Part shown: in pieces, positions 26,420 through 36,129 of the stretch
How positions within the stretch are numbered: position 1 is the stretch's first letter
How the letters are laid out: each line of letters begins with the position of its first letter
From: JAHBVH01 sp034432375
Lineage (GTDB): Bacteria > Chloroflexota > Anaerolineae > Caldilineales > Caldilineaceae
Assembly (NCBI GenBank): GCA_034432375.1
Contig: DAOUCA010000170.1
Coordinates: forward strand, 62,001 to 126,000
Reading direction: 5' to 3'
Length of the DNA stretch: 64,000 nt
Notes under the pieces: model-generated
Databases searched by the model: none
Told to the model about the DNA's origin: nothing
The model's input: the letters and a program-made list of their open reading frames with translations, nothing else
Position numbers and translations under genes: made by a program

Positions 26420-27707
26420 TGGCAAGGTCTGTTCCTGTGGTTACATAGAGCGGTGATTCGTTGTTGCGCCGAACGGGCACCATGAAGGTCAAGCGTGTGC
26501 CGCCTAGCGTTGCGCCCGCCTCAACCGTGAAGTGTCCACCCAATGCGGTAGCGCGCTCGGTCAGGCCTTGCAACCCATAGCCAGGGGTAATGGCAGCAGG
26601 GCCAATACCATTGTCCTCGACAGACAGGCACAAAAGCGCCGTTCCTGTGACAGTTTCAGGCGGTGCATCTGCCCAGGCCAGCGTCATCTTGACCTGATCA
26701 GCTTGGGCATGGCGCTGAATATTCGTGAGCGATTCCTGCGCAGCGCGATAGATCGCTTGCTGCTGCGCCGGCGACAGATCGGGTAGAACTTCCAGTAACC
26801 GGAGGACAACGATCATGTGCGTTGCTTCAACGAAGTTGGCCACCAATTGACGCAGCGCGGGCAGCAAAGGAAGATCGTCAGCCAACGGTGAACGCAACGC
26901 AGCAACAGTCTTCCTCAATTCGCTCAGCCCTTCTATCACTTGTCCATGGACGGTGCCGATCATCGTTTCTGCCTTGGCGGGATCACGGCTGACCAATTTT
27001 TGGGCCCCCTCCAGTTGCACGGCGGCGACGGTTAAGCGGTGGCCAAGGGTGTCGTGCATCTCGCGCGCAAGACGATTGCGTTCTTCCGCAACGGCCAATT
27101 GTTCGATCCGATCCGCATACTTCTGTAATTGATGGTGGGCTGTCTGCAACTCGCCCAGCAAGCGTCGGCTTTCGGTATTCGCCAGTTCGGCGCGCCGTTG
27201 CGCATTGGCGGCTGAGCCCATAAAGAAGTAGCCACAGGTCGAGCCCAGCCCGTTTAACAGCCCATATTGCCAGGTGGGCCAGGTAATCGCGGTGATCGTG
27301 ATCGTCGTGATCGCGCCGAAGAGCAGAATCCAGAGGTAGCCCACCCAATCGGGAAAGATAAAGAGGGCACGGGCGCTGAAGATAAAGTAGAGAATAATCA
27401 GCGCGGTAAAGTTCACATCCAGCGCAATGAGTGCCAGCGTGACAACGGTCATGAGGGCCAGGCGAATATTTTCCACCTGCCGCTCACCAAGCGAGCGACC
27501 AAGTAGATGTACTGCTGGTTCGGCAGAGCAGAGTTCCAACAGGATGATCAACCCAAAGAGCAGAAGAACAGCCCAGCGACGTTGATCACCGCTTGGATAC
27601 AAGTTAAAGGCAAAAAAGGTAATTACAAACAACGTCACCAAACCGACCCATTCGAGCCAAGATTCAAGTTTGATATAGCGGGAAAGAACAGGGAAGTTGC
27701 GCATCAT
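26409..27707 (-). CDS. Sensor histidine kinase, NarX/DesK type (HisKA_3)
   Basis: 432 residues from MMRNFPVLSRYIKLESWLEW. Five or six transmembrane helices span the first 190 residues, then a coiled linker, dimerisation/phosphoacceptor motif EERNRLAREMHDTLGHRL (HisKA_3) and an HATPase core (AAQESLTNIQRHAQADQVKM, SVEDNGIGPAAITPGYGLQGL). The membrane-embedded sensor resembles DesK-like thermosensors or lipid sensors; there is no extracellular domain. Upstream in-frame starts overlap the preceding gene and are less likely. Confidence 0.92.
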   Translation of the reverse strand: MMRNFPVLSRYIKLESWLEWVGLVTLFVITFFAFNLYPSGDQRRWAVLLLFGLIILLELCSAEPAVHLLGRSLGERQVENIRLALMTVVTLALIALDVNFTALIILYFIFSARALFIFPDWVGYLWILLFGAITTITITAITWPTWQYGLLNGLGSTCGYFFMGSAANAQRRAELANTESRRLLGELQTAHHQLQKYADRIEQLAVAEERNRLAREMHDTLGHRLTVAAVQLEGAQKLVSRDPAKAETMIGTVHGQVIEGLSELRKTVAALRSPLADDLPLLPALRQLVANFVEATHMIVVLRLLEVLPDLSPAQQQAIYRAAQESLTNIQRHAQADQVKMTLAWADAPPETVTGTALLCLSVEDNGIGPAAITPGYGLQGLTERATALGGHFTVEAGATLGGTRLTFMVPVRRNNESPLYVTTGTDLANAH

Positions 27708-27751
27708 CGGTGTCGATAGTACCCTTTTGCAGTCGCGAATAAGTTTGTCAA

Positions 27752-28546
27752 TCACTCGACCGGCTGTGCGGTTGGCACTTGTGTGGGCACAGCAATGGTA
27801 TGCGCCCTGGCTCCGGCAAACTTGCGACGGTAGTAGACTATCCAGCGCGTCAACAAAAGTGTACCAATAACTGACGGTGCCACCCAAACGATCCAGGCGA
27901 TGTTTCCTGGCATGCGCGGCCCCACCTGCTGCACCATCAAGGCAGTAAAGAGCCCGATGTATGAGCCGACCATGCGCTCCATGTGATAGTACCACCACCA
28001 GTTACGGTCGATTGGCGGCCGGCGATAGAGACGTAGATCGGTCAGCGCATATTGACCAACGGCGGCTCCGAAGACAATCGGCAAAATGCCCATGACCACC
28101 ATCATCCCCTCGGCATCGGGAATGAGCGTCGCGGTGAAGCCAAGCAATGTCGCCACGCCCCAACCAAAGAGCCCCGTTCCCGTTGCAAGTGCGACAATGG
28201 CAAAGCTCCAATCAAACCAGGTAGGTCGTTGACCGGCAACCGTTGGCCGTTTGCGCCGCAATGAGCGGTAGCCGGTCACCACACTATACAGCGTCAAAAC
28301 CGTTATGCCAAAGAGAAAGATGTTAAAGCGCCAGGTCAGCAGCAGCAGAGCGCTGCCGTTGACGGCAATCATGCTCCAGAAATAGACCAACCCCCATTGT
28401 CGATGGGCCTTGCCCCCTTTCACCACGGCCATTGCCACCGGGGCCACCACCAAGGCGATCAGGGCCAGCGAAACATGCAATACAATAAAGCCAAAGTGCC
28501 AGTTGGAAAAGTAATTGGACGCATAAAGCGAGCGGATCAAGTCCAT
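27752..28546 (-). CDS. DUF2306-like multi-pass membrane protein
   Basis: 264 residues with seven predicted membrane helices. KGGKAHRQWGLVYFWSMIA is a DUF2306-type signature. A second conserved element is NWWWYYHMERMVGSYIGLFTALMV with a His pair position suited to metal or heme. It is followed 44 bases later by the sensor kinase, so it may be the head of that operon. The function is unknown. Confidence 0.75.
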   Translation of the reverse strand: MDLIRSLYASNYFSNWHFGFIVLHVSLALIALVVAPVAMAVVKGGKAHRQWGLVYFWSMIAVNGSALLLLTWRFNIFLFGITVLTLYSVVTGYRSLRRKRPTVAGQRPTWFDWSFAIVALATGTGLFGWGVATLLGFTATLIPDAEGMMVVMGILPIVFGAAVGQYALTDLRLYRRPPIDRNWWWYYHMERMVGSYIGLFTALMVQQVGPRMPGNIAWIVWVAPSVIGTLLLTRWIVYYRRKFAGARAHTIAVPTQVPTAQPVE

Positions 28547-28742
28547 GAGTTGTCTCCTATTGCTAAAACGGATATTGTACTCTCAGCAATAGGATAGCGG
28601 CGGTGGGGTCATGGGGGATAGTGCCGAAGGTCATGTAATAGTCACGTGTTGCGTGTACTGTTACTGAAGCGGTGTATCTTCGGTGCTTGTTGCCCCACAT
28701 AGCAGCTTCATTGACAATCGTTCACGCAACACGCAACACGCA

Positions 28743-29927
28743 TCAATCCTTATACGGATCATACTCGTCGGAGCCGGCCATTGCCACGCCAATTGGCGTC
28801 AATGTGTGGAGAATGCGGACGCTCTCTTGATGATATTGGAGCACCTCGTCGAGCCGTTTGTAACAGTGGGGCGATTCGTCGGTGCCGGCACCGCGCAATT
28901 CGACACCGGCCTGACGCACCCAATTCATCATCATCTTGTCACTGATTTCACCTTGCGAGACCGTCTCCAGCTTGCCGTTGCGCCAACGTTTTTTACCGGC
29001 AGCCCGTGTGCGCGACATCACGCGGCCGGCCCCGTGGACGGTTGAGTAGAGCGCGGCTTGGGCTTCTGCGCCATCGATCCCTTCGAGAATTACCGCCGGC
29101 TCGGCCATGGTGCCACCGACAAAGCAGCGTTGACCGGGGAAGGCGGGCGTTGCGCCTTTGCGTACCACCCAGAGATCATACTCTCCATGTTTTTCAAGCC
29201 AGGCAAAATTGTGATGATTGTGGATCTCATCGATAATCTTGGCCCCCAAGATCTGCGCCACCTTTTGGCAGACCCAATCGCGGCCAGCATAGGCATAGCG
29301 GCCCGCTATCTTCATCGCCGCGATATATTCCTGCCCCAGCCCCGAATCGATGTGCAACAGCACTGGCTCCACATTCATGCCATCCTTACCGCCGCCCGCC
29401 TTGACATAGTGGGTAGCAATGCGATAGCCCAAGCCGCGCGACCCAAAGTGGACACCGCACCAGACCCGTTCCTGCTCATCGACAAAGAGGTCGACATAGT
29501 GGTTGCCCGAGCCAACAGTGCCCAACTGTTCGCGTGCCAATCCTTTGAGCTTTTTCACAACGGGGATCTGCCAAGCTGGGTCATCGTCAAAGAGTTCGTG
29601 CTCCACCGTTTCGGCATTCTTGCGGCCAATGCCAAAGGAGATCGTGCGCCAGATATCGTCCATGATCTCTTTGATAAACGGACGGACTTCGGCAGCAGGT
29701 AGATCGAGGAGGACAGCTTTGTTACCACAACTAATATCATATCCAACCCCCGACGGGCTTACATGCTCACCATACGCGGCCACGCCCCCAATTGGCATCG
29801 CATACCCAATATGGTGATCAGCCATTAAAGCAACCGTCTCGGCGCGCTTGGCAACGGTTTTGGCCTGCTCGACGGCATCGGGCAGCGGATCGCCCCAAAC
29901 CGGGACGCCATCAATCATTTGGTACAT
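28743..29927 (-). CDS. rtcB: RtcB family RNA ligase
   Basis: 394 residues from MYQMIDGVPVWGDPLPDAVE. Active-site features: SGVGYDISCGNKAV (metal Cys), GTVGSGNHYVDLF, HFGSRGLGYRI, HNHHNFAWLEKHG, RKGATPAFPG and VHGAGRVMSR with the guanylated His. RtcB joins 2',3'-cyclic phosphate and 5'-OH RNA ends using GTP and Mn(II), repairing tRNA or other cleaved RNAs. This is a somewhat short form. It is monocistronic in the window; no archease is seen. Confidence 0.9.
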   Translation of the reverse strand: MYQMIDGVPVWGDPLPDAVEQAKTVAKRAETVALMADHHIGYAMPIGGVAAYGEHVSPSGVGYDISCGNKAVLLDLPAAEVRPFIKEIMDDIWRTISFGIGRKNAETVEHELFDDDPAWQIPVVKKLKGLAREQLGTVGSGNHYVDLFVDEQERVWCGVHFGSRGLGYRIATHYVKAGGGKDGMNVEPVLLHIDSGLGQEYIAAMKIAGRYAYAGRDWVCQKVAQILGAKIIDEIHNHHNFAWLEKHGEYDLWVVRKGATPAFPGQRCFVGGTMAEPAVILEGIDGAEAQAALYSTVHGAGRVMSRTRAAGKKRWRNGKLETVSQGEISDKMMMNWVRQAGVELRGAGTDESPHCYKRLDEVLQYHQESVRILHTLTPIGVAMAGSDEYDPYKD

Positions 29928-30046
29928 CGTTCTCCTCACTTGAGGTAAGCAACGGCTTCTAGTAGAATAGGCGCGGAAGTAAATCGGTAAATCAGTTTTA
30001 CTGTCCTACTGATTATAGGCGATAAAAGACGGGAACTCCACTTTCG

Positions 30047-31204
30047 ATGAAGACAATCCGTACGACACAAATTCAGGTGGCCGAGGGGGTAATTGACTTT
30101 GGTGTTGGTCAGCCGGCGGAGGCGATCCTGCCATTGGCGCTGCTCCGTCAAGCGGCCGACCATCGCTTTGCCCAGGAGGATCCGACCGTTTTGCAATATG
30201 GGCCGGAAGAAGGCGACGGCTATTTTAACGCAGCCTTGGCCAAGTTTCTGACAGCCGAGTATGGGTTGAGTGCGGCTGGTGCCGGTGTGCGACCGGCGCA
30301 ACTCTTTGTCACAAATGGCGTCTCGCAGGCGCTCGATCTGATCTGCACGCTTTACACCAAGCCGGGCGACGTGATCTTTGTCGAGGAACCGACCTATTTT
30401 CTCGTCTTTCGCATCTTTCAGGATCATGGGCTGCGGATTGAACCGATCCCTGTCACTGCGCAAGGGATGGATCTCGACATCCTGAAAGAGAAGCTGCAAC
30501 AGCAGCGGCCGGCTTTTGTCTACACAATCCCGACCTTTCAAAATCCGACCAGCGTCACCATGCCGCAACGCGTGCGCGAACAACTGGTTGCCTTGAGTCG
30601 CGAACATGAGTTTCTGCTCGTCGCCGATGAGGTCTACCAACTACTGCACTACACCGCGACACCGCCGCGCCCCTTTGGCGACTACGTTGACGATGGCCCC
30701 ATTCTGTCGCTCGGCTCCTTCTCCAAAATCCTCGCACCTGGGCTGCGGCTGGGCTGGATCCAGGCGGCACCGGCAACGGTCAATCGCTTTGTCGAGAGTG
30801 GCATTGTGCAGAGCGGCGGCGGGTTAAATCCGCTGATCACGGGGATTGTGCGCAGCGCATTGGAGTTGGGGCTGCAAGAGGCGTATTTGCGTGAACTTCG
30901 TCTCCTCTTTGCCGAACGCATCGCAGCCATGGACGAAGCGCTACGCCACGAATTCCCCGCATGGGTACAATTCACGACCCCAACCGGCGGCTACTTTTAT
31001 TGGCTGCAACTGCCGGCCGCGATCGATACAAACAGGTTGCTGCCGGCTGCGGAAGCACACAACGTCGGCTTCCGCCCCGGCAACAAATTTTCCAGCGTCG
31101 ACGGCCTGCGCAACTGCCTCCGCCTCAGCTTCTCCTACTACGACCGCGCCGCGCTGGTTGACGGCGTGGCGCGGCTGGCCGCGGTGTTGAAGCAGACAGG
31201 ATGA
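30047..31204 (+). CDS. PLP-dependent aminotransferase (MocR/LysN-like, class I/II)
   Basis: 385 residues. The fold-type I core is clear: FVTNGVSQALDLICTLYTKP, IPTFQNPTSVTMPQ, VADEVYQLLHY (PLP Asp) and the Schiff-base Lys at about 227 in LGSFSKILAPGLRLGW. No wHTH domain is attached, so it is a free enzyme like 2-aminoadipate or valine-pyruvate transaminases. The C-terminal CRLSFSYY motif carries the substrate Arg (LRLSFSYYDR). The specific substrate is not determinable. Confidence 0.93.
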   Translation: MKTIRTTQIQVAEGVIDFGVGQPAEAILPLALLRQAADHRFAQEDPTVLQYGPEEGDGYFNAALAKFLTAEYGLSAAGAGVRPAQLFVTNGVSQALDLICTLYTKPGDVIFVEEPTYFLVFRIFQDHGLRIEPIPVTAQGMDLDILKEKLQQQRPAFVYTIPTFQNPTSVTMPQRVREQLVALSREHEFLLVADEVYQLLHYTATPPRPFGDYVDDGPILSLGSFSKILAPGLRLGWIQAAPATVNRFVESGIVQSGGGLNPLITGIVRSALELGLQEAYLRELRLLFAERIAAMDEALRHEFPAWVQFTTPTGGYFYWLQLPAAIDTNRLLPAAEAHNVGFRPGNKFSSVDGLRNCLRLSFSYYDRAALVDGVARLAAVLKQTG

Positions 31205-31345
31205 TACTGTTGGCCTGTCTTACGAATTGCCTTACGCTCTACTAAGGACTGTCATTCCTGCGCAGGCAGGAATCCTATTGGAACTTGTCGACTCCTGCCT
31301 ACGCAGGAGTGACATGACTGGATTGTAAGGTAGACCAACAGTATC
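31203..31345. mobile_element. 143-bp MITE-like element related to the one at 9031
   Basis: The ends are GATACTGTTGGCCTGTCTTAC and its near-complement GTAAGGTAGACCAACAGTATC (two mismatches). The interior has palindromes around CCTGCGCAGGCAGGAATC and ACTCCTGCCTACGCAGGAG. It shares the xCTGTTGGCC and internal CCTGC-AGGAATGAC pieces with the larger element at 9031. It abuts the aminotransferase stop. Confidence 0.7.
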
Positions 31346-31476
31346 ACAGGATGACCAAAGGAATGTTGTCCCGACAACTCGCCGAATGAATTCATTAACA
31401 ATTGTCAATTTTCAATTGATTATTAATTATTGACAGTCCTTCTTGTCATCCTGTCATCCCTTCATCCCTTCCATCT

Positions 31477-32586
31477 CTACGCCACTTGCCCCGGCTCCAG
31501 CCCAATCGGCAGCGCCGCCGGTCGTTCACAAGTGCTCGTCAGATCGATGTGTTTCCCCGTTGCCGACGCTTCGTGGAAGGCCTGCATGATCTCTAACACA
31601 TGGTGGGCCAGTTGACCGTTGGCACGGTGGGGGCGGTCGTTGGCCAGGGCATCAGCCAGATCGGCGACGCCAAGACCGCGGCTGTTTTCGGTGTAGATGT
31701 GGGTAAGCGGCACATCATGCCAATCGGTATCATCGGTGGCACGCAGGCGGACGGGACCACCAAAGGTGTTGGGGTCTGGCAGGCTCATCGTGGCGTCGGA
31801 GCCGTAGATCTCCATGCGCGGCAGCTGCGATGCTTTGACATCAAAGGTGGTGATAATCGTACCGATGGCACCGCTGACAAATTCCAATAAACCGGCGACA
31901 TGGGTCGGCACTTCGACCGTGATGGTCTTGCCGGCGTTGGGTTGGCTGCTGATCAGCCGCTCGGCAAAGCTGGCACGCGTTAGGCCAGTAACGCGACGCA
32001 CCGGCCCCAAAATCGAGACAAGCGCCGTCAGATAGTAGGGCCCCATATCGAACATCGGACCGCCGCCCGGTTGGTAGTAGAATTCCGGGTTGGGGTGCCA
32101 GTGCTCGTGGCCGCGCGACATCATAAAAGCGGTGGCCGCCACCGGCGTACCGATGACGCCATCATCAATTAATTTGCGACAAGTCTGAAGACCGCCGCCT
32201 AAGAAGGTGTCCGGCGCGCAGCCGACACGCTGCCCCCGTGCGGCCGCCAATTTGAGCAGTTCCTCGCCATCGGTGCGATGAAGGGCGAAAGGCTTTTCGC
32301 TGTAGGCTGCTTTTCCTGCCTCTATGGCCGCCGCGCTGACCTCGGCATGGGCCGCCGGAATGGTCAGGTTTACCACAATTTCAATCTCCGGGTCGGCGAG
32401 CAATTCGCGGACACTGTAGGCCTGAATGCCATACTCAGCCGCCTTCGCTTTGGCGCGCTCGACATCGAGATCGGCACAGCCGACAATCTCAATATTGTTG
32501 AAAGCTTTGTCAGATTTCAAGTAGATGCTGCTAATATTGCCACAGCCGATAATGCCAATTTTGGTACGTTGATTAGTCGAAGTCAT
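31477..32586 (-). CDS. Gfo/Idh/MocA family oxidoreductase
   Basis: 369 residues from MTSTNQRTKIGIIGCGNISS, with the GxGxxG NAD(P) fold at the start. The family EKPFALH motif (SEKPFALHRTDGEELLKLAA) carries the catalytic Lys, and the C-terminal domain has MFDMGPYYLTALVSILGPVR with the usual DxxxH-like region altered to DMGPYY. It likely oxidises or reduces a sugar or cyclitol. Upstream in-frame starts (to 32709) add a Cys/Ile-rich stretch that is non-homologous. Confidence 0.9.
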   Translation of the reverse strand: MTSTNQRTKIGIIGCGNISSIYLKSDKAFNNIEIVGCADLDVERAKAKAAEYGIQAYSVRELLADPEIEIVVNLTIPAAHAEVSAAAIEAGKAAYSEKPFALHRTDGEELLKLAAARGQRVGCAPDTFLGGGLQTCRKLIDDGVIGTPVAATAFMMSRGHEHWHPNPEFYYQPGGGPMFDMGPYYLTALVSILGPVRRVTGLTRASFAERLISSQPNAGKTITVEVPTHVAGLLEFVSGAIGTIITTFDVKASQLPRMEIYGSDATMSLPDPNTFGGPVRLRATDDTDWHDVPLTHIYTENSRGLGVADLADALANDRPHRANGQLAHHVLEIMQAFHEASATGKHIDLTSTCERPAALPIGLEPGQVA

Positions 32587-33064
32587 GAGTCTTTTCTCTA
32601 TTTTAATTAGATTTTTGATCCAGCAAATGATACAGAAACAAATAAGCAATTTGTACGATTGCGATAGTACTACGCTACCATATATACTCCGCAACAGCAC
32701 ATAACACAATTTTCACTCTTGTATAACCTGTCCGCGCCTATGGCGCTACTCACGATAATACAAGCTGTGTAAGCCGACCGCTACTATACAGCGTTCTATG
32801 CCCTTCTCCTTCGCTCCTACAGACGCCACCAAGCCCAGCCTCACGTCTGAACCCCTGTGCGACATGTGAGTTGCCCAAATGATCGGCGAACACAGTTCGA
32901 TTTCATACAGCGCCAACAACTTTGCAAATTTCACATTGTTGTAGACGAGATCTGTATCTTTTATGCATCTTTTCCTCTATCCAGATCTATTGTTAGCTCG
33001 CTGTCACGCTCAGTATATTTGTTCTCGCCATTTCTACATCTTCATCTATGCCAAAGGGGGCATT
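32587..33064. other. 478-bp intergenic region, nothing recognised
   Basis: The region is lower in GC than its neighbours and lies between divergent genes. There are no open frames with family resemblance, no tRNA, and no long palindrome. A GGGGGC ribosome site at its right end serves the gene at 33065. Confidence 0.5.
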
Positions 33065-33367
33065 ATGATTCACAAGCGACATTCTACGCGGCCGGGCTGC
33101 ATTTGTGTCACGTTTGAGTTACCAGATTCACTCTGGGCCAATCAGGTTTACCTGATTGGTGACTTAGCGGACACACCACTCTCCAAAATGCCGATGCGCC
33201 AGGAACGTGATGGCGCTTGGCGTCTGACCCTGGACTTACCGATAGGCACACAATACAAATATCGCTATCAGATTGATCAGCGTTGGTACACTGAGTGGAA
33301 TGCCGAGAGCGCCACCAGCTACGCGCTGGATCCTCAGTACAGCGTGCTTGACTTAAAGTCCAGCTAG
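33065..33367 (+). CDS. Isoamylase early-set/CBM48-like (AMPK beta-type) glycogen-binding domain protein
   Basis: 100 residues from MIHKRHSTRPGCICVTFELP. The core ANQVYLIGDLADTPLSKMPM, then ERDGAWRLTLDLPIGTQYKYRY and RWYTEWNAESATSYALDPQYSVLD is a single E-set/CBM48 domain as in AMPK-beta. It is an isolated small protein, so it is probably a carbohydrate-binding or glycogen-associated accessory. An AAAGGGGGC site lies upstream; the longer start at 32963 is not supported. Confidence 0.85.
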   Translation: MIHKRHSTRPGCICVTFELPDSLWANQVYLIGDLADTPLSKMPMRQERDGAWRLTLDLPIGTQYKYRYQIDQRWYTEWNAESATSYALDPQYSVLDLKSS

Positions 33368-33387
33368 ATTCGGCAAGCGATGTGCCG

Positions 33388-34515
33388 TCACCCTTCCATT
33401 GTCCCCGTTCCAATGCGCCATCGTTCCAACTCCGTCCATTCAATCTCGACACCCAAACCGGCCGCGTTCGACAACACAACATGGCCGGTTGCATCTGCCT
33501 CAATCAGCCGCGGCAAAATATAATCACGACGTGCCGGTGTCCACTCCGGCGGATCATAGGGAAACTCGATAAAGGGTGCAGTCGAAAGTGCGGCGGCGAC
33601 CTGCAAGTTTGCCAACAGCACCAACCCATCGCCCCACGTATGGGGCGAGTAGATTGCACCGGTAGCCTGTACCGCTTGCGCTAACTGGCGGGCGCGCAAA
33701 ATCCCCGTGCTCCAGACGACATCCGCTTGATAGACATCGAGCGCGCCGTGGTGCAAACATTCCAGCAATTCGCTAAAATCACGGTTGCCCTCGCCACCGG
33801 CAATCCGTACCTTGGCCACCTTGCGCAACGCCGCCATGCCCCGATAATCGGTGCGCCAGAGCGGCTCTTCCAGCCAATAGACATCCAATTCAGCCAATGC
33901 ATCCGCCACATAGCGCGCCATCTTAAAGTCCCAAGGTGTACGCGTGTCCCAGGGCATACGCCACCCTTGGTTGGCATCAACGAGTAAGGTCATCGCTGGG
34001 CCGATCGCTTCGCGTACAGCACGCGCCACCGCCAGATTTTCGGCAACCGTCTCCGCATAGAAGCGCAGTTTGAGCGCGCCAAAGCCCTGGTCACGCAGGG
34101 CGCGGGCAGCAGTAGCCCGTTCCGCGGTTGGTCGCCGCTGCCCCATCGAGGCGTAGAGTGGCACGCGATTGGTTCGCCCACCCAGCAGTCGCCAGAGCGG
34201 TTGCCCACTGATCTTGCCCATGAGATCCCAGAGCGCCACCTCCAGCGGCCAACAGCGCCCATACATGAATTGCAGATTATCGAGGATCTGCACGTGGCGC
34301 TCAATCGCAAAGGGATCTTGGCCAAGGAACAGCCCTTCATGACCTTTGAAACCCAACATTGCATCGCCCGAGCCAACCCCTTCATAGTCGCCGGCACGCA
34401 CGCGCACCAGCGTCACCGTGTGGCTGCGGCGCGGGGTTGGATCCCACGCCGCGTGAAAGGGTGGATCGAGGGGCAGACGATAGTGGTGGATCGAGATCTG
34501 ATCAATTTTCATCAA
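33388..34515 (-). CDS. Enolase-superfamily enzyme (mandelate racemase/muconate lactonizing type)
   Basis: 375 residues. The N-terminal capping domain is followed by the barrel with ALKLRFYAE (KxK-like acid/base position), metal ligands in LLVDANQGWR, VYWLEEPLW and RIAGGEGN, and the His in YSPHTWGDG. The pattern matches MR-subgroup acid sugar dehydratases or epimerases. It lies 2 bases from guaB on the same strand, so it is likely co-transcribed with it, an unusual pairing. The substrate is unknown. Confidence 0.88.
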   Translation of the reverse strand: MMKIDQISIHHYRLPLDPPFHAAWDPTPRRSHTVTLVRVRAGDYEGVGSGDAMLGFKGHEGLFLGQDPFAIERHVQILDNLQFMYGRCWPLEVALWDLMGKISGQPLWRLLGGRTNRVPLYASMGQRRPTAERATAARALRDQGFGALKLRFYAETVAENLAVARAVREAIGPAMTLLVDANQGWRMPWDTRTPWDFKMARYVADALAELDVYWLEEPLWRTDYRGMAALRKVAKVRIAGGEGNRDFSELLECLHHGALDVYQADVVWSTGILRARQLAQAVQATGAIYSPHTWGDGLVLLANLQVAAALSTAPFIEFPYDPPEWTPARRDYILPRLIEADATGHVVLSNAAGLGVEIEWTELERWRIGTGTMEG

Positions 34516-34517
34516 AC

Positions 34518-36011
34518 TTATAACCGTCGTACATCATGGGAATTGCTCTCACGTACACCAGCTGCCGAAATCTCAATAAATTCGGCATTCTCCTGCAATT
34601 CCTTGATCGTGCGCGCGCCACCGTAGCTCAAGCCGGAACGTAGGCCACCAACGAGTTGATAGACGATTTCGCGTACATTACCCCGATAGGGCACGACCGC
34701 TTCGACTCCCTCCGGCACCACCTTGTCCCAGTCCACTTGACTTTCGGCACTCTCGTCGCGTTCTTGCTCAGCCAAGCGACGGGCCATGGCCGCGCCCAGT
34801 GAGGCCATCCCCCGTACCACTTTGACCTTCTGGCCATCGCGAATGACCGGTGAACCGGGTGCTTCTTCGCAGCCGGCAAAGAGGCTGCCGATCATGACGC
34901 TGTCGGCCCCAGCGGCCAAGGCCTTGACGACATCACCGGAAGTCTTAATGCCACCGTCGGCAATGATAGGAATGGCAATTCCAGCTTCTTGTAATCCCTC
35001 AACGCTATCCATGATCGCTGTGAGTTGGGGGACACCAAAGCCGGTTACAATGCGTGTTGTACAGATCGAGCCGGGGCCGATCCCCACCTTAATTGCGCTG
35101 GCTCCAGCTTCCGCTAATTCGCGTGCGCCATCTGCCGTGGCCACATTGCCAGCCACGATCTGGGCAGTGGGATATTGCCGGTGTAAGGCTTCGACCATCG
35201 CAATACAGTGGTCGGCGTGGCCGTGCGCAATATCGAGCACAAGCGCATCCACCCCAGCGTCGATCAAGGCACCAGCGCGCTCAATATCTTCAGGTTTGAC
35301 CCCAATCGCGGCACCGACACGCAATCGCCCGCGACTATCCTTCGTCGCGACCGGATGTTCCTGCCGCTTGATCACATCTTGCGCCGTAATCAGCCCGACG
35401 AGGTTTCCTTGGCCATCGACCAAGGGTAATTTTTCGAGGCGATGTTCGTGCAGAAGCTTACGCGCTTCATCGAGCGACGTGTTCGGGCCACTAGTTATCA
35501 TCCGTTCCGGCAAGGTCATTACGCTGCGGATAGAGGCTTGATCATCAGGGGCGAGAAGCACATCGCGTTGCGTTACCAACCCAATCATTGGGCGTTGATT
35601 ACCGACGCTTGTCACTTCACCAGCATTGCCGGTTGCGGTGACAACGAGTCCACCAATATCGTAGCGACGCATCAACTGGCGCGCCTGCGCAATCGTGGCG
35701 TCGGCGGCGATGGTATGTGGATTGTCTACGATTAACCCCTCGGCCCGTTTGACCTGTTGTACCTGACGTACCTGCTGCTCGACAGTCATAAAGCGATGGA
35801 GGATGCCAATGCCCCCAATGCGCGCCATGGCAATCGCCATCGTTGCTTCGGTCACGGTGTCCATGTTGGCGCTCATGATTGGAATCTGCAACGGGATCGT
35901 CGCTGTCAGTTGGGTAACCGTCTCGACATCCTGGCGCGAAGCCACCGGTGAGCGCTTGGGGATGAGCAGCACATCGTCGAAGGTCAGGCCTTTGGTTTTG
36001 CGAATTTTCAT
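34518..36011 (-). CDS. guaB: IMP dehydrogenase
   Basis: 497 residues. The start GLTFDDVLLIPKRS and SANMDTVTEATMAIAMA are diagnostic. Two CBS domains follow (from about residue 95 to 220), then the barrel with catalytic Cys at about 317 in GIGPGSICTTRIVTGFG, and the flap with EAVVPYRG. It oxidises IMP to XMP in GTP synthesis. No purine riboswitch is seen in the 118-bp region before the TPR gene. It is followed 2 bases later by the enolase-superfamily gene. Confidence 0.97.
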   Translation of the reverse strand: MKIRKTKGLTFDDVLLIPKRSPVASRQDVETVTQLTATIPLQIPIMSANMDTVTEATMAIAMARIGGIGILHRFMTVEQQVRQVQQVKRAEGLIVDNPHTIAADATIAQARQLMRRYDIGGLVVTATGNAGEVTSVGNQRPMIGLVTQRDVLLAPDDQASIRSVMTLPERMITSGPNTSLDEARKLLHEHRLEKLPLVDGQGNLVGLITAQDVIKRQEHPVATKDSRGRLRVGAAIGVKPEDIERAGALIDAGVDALVLDIAHGHADHCIAMVEALHRQYPTAQIVAGNVATADGARELAEAGASAIKVGIGPGSICTTRIVTGFGVPQLTAIMDSVEGLQEAGIAIPIIADGGIKTSGDVVKALAAGADSVMIGSLFAGCEEAPGSPVIRDGQKVKVVRGMASLGAAMARRLAEQERDESAESQVDWDKVVPEGVEAVVPYRGNVREIVYQLVGGLRSGLSYGGARTIKELQENAEFIEISAAGVRESNSHDVRRL

Positions 36012-36129
36012 GGTTTTTCCTCGCGGAAGCTATCAGCGTGAAACAGAGACTTTAGTCTCTCAATTATACCATTAGCGCGAGGAAAGTGCGATCAGCCCAT
36101 CGGTTCAATTGTTTTGCGCTGTGCGTTGT

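Noticed and set aside
28640..28742. Possible regulatory site between rtcB and the DUF2306 gene
   Set aside because: Only short CACGCAACACG-like repeats are visible; no promoter or hairpin could be supported.
34786..35541. A 251-residue plus-strand frame opposite guaB
   Set aside because: Shadow of a highly conserved gene; Ser/Pro/Ala-rich with no family pattern.
34518..36129. Purine riboswitch ahead of guaB
   Set aside because: The short upstream region lacks the conserved three-way junction and loop sequences.
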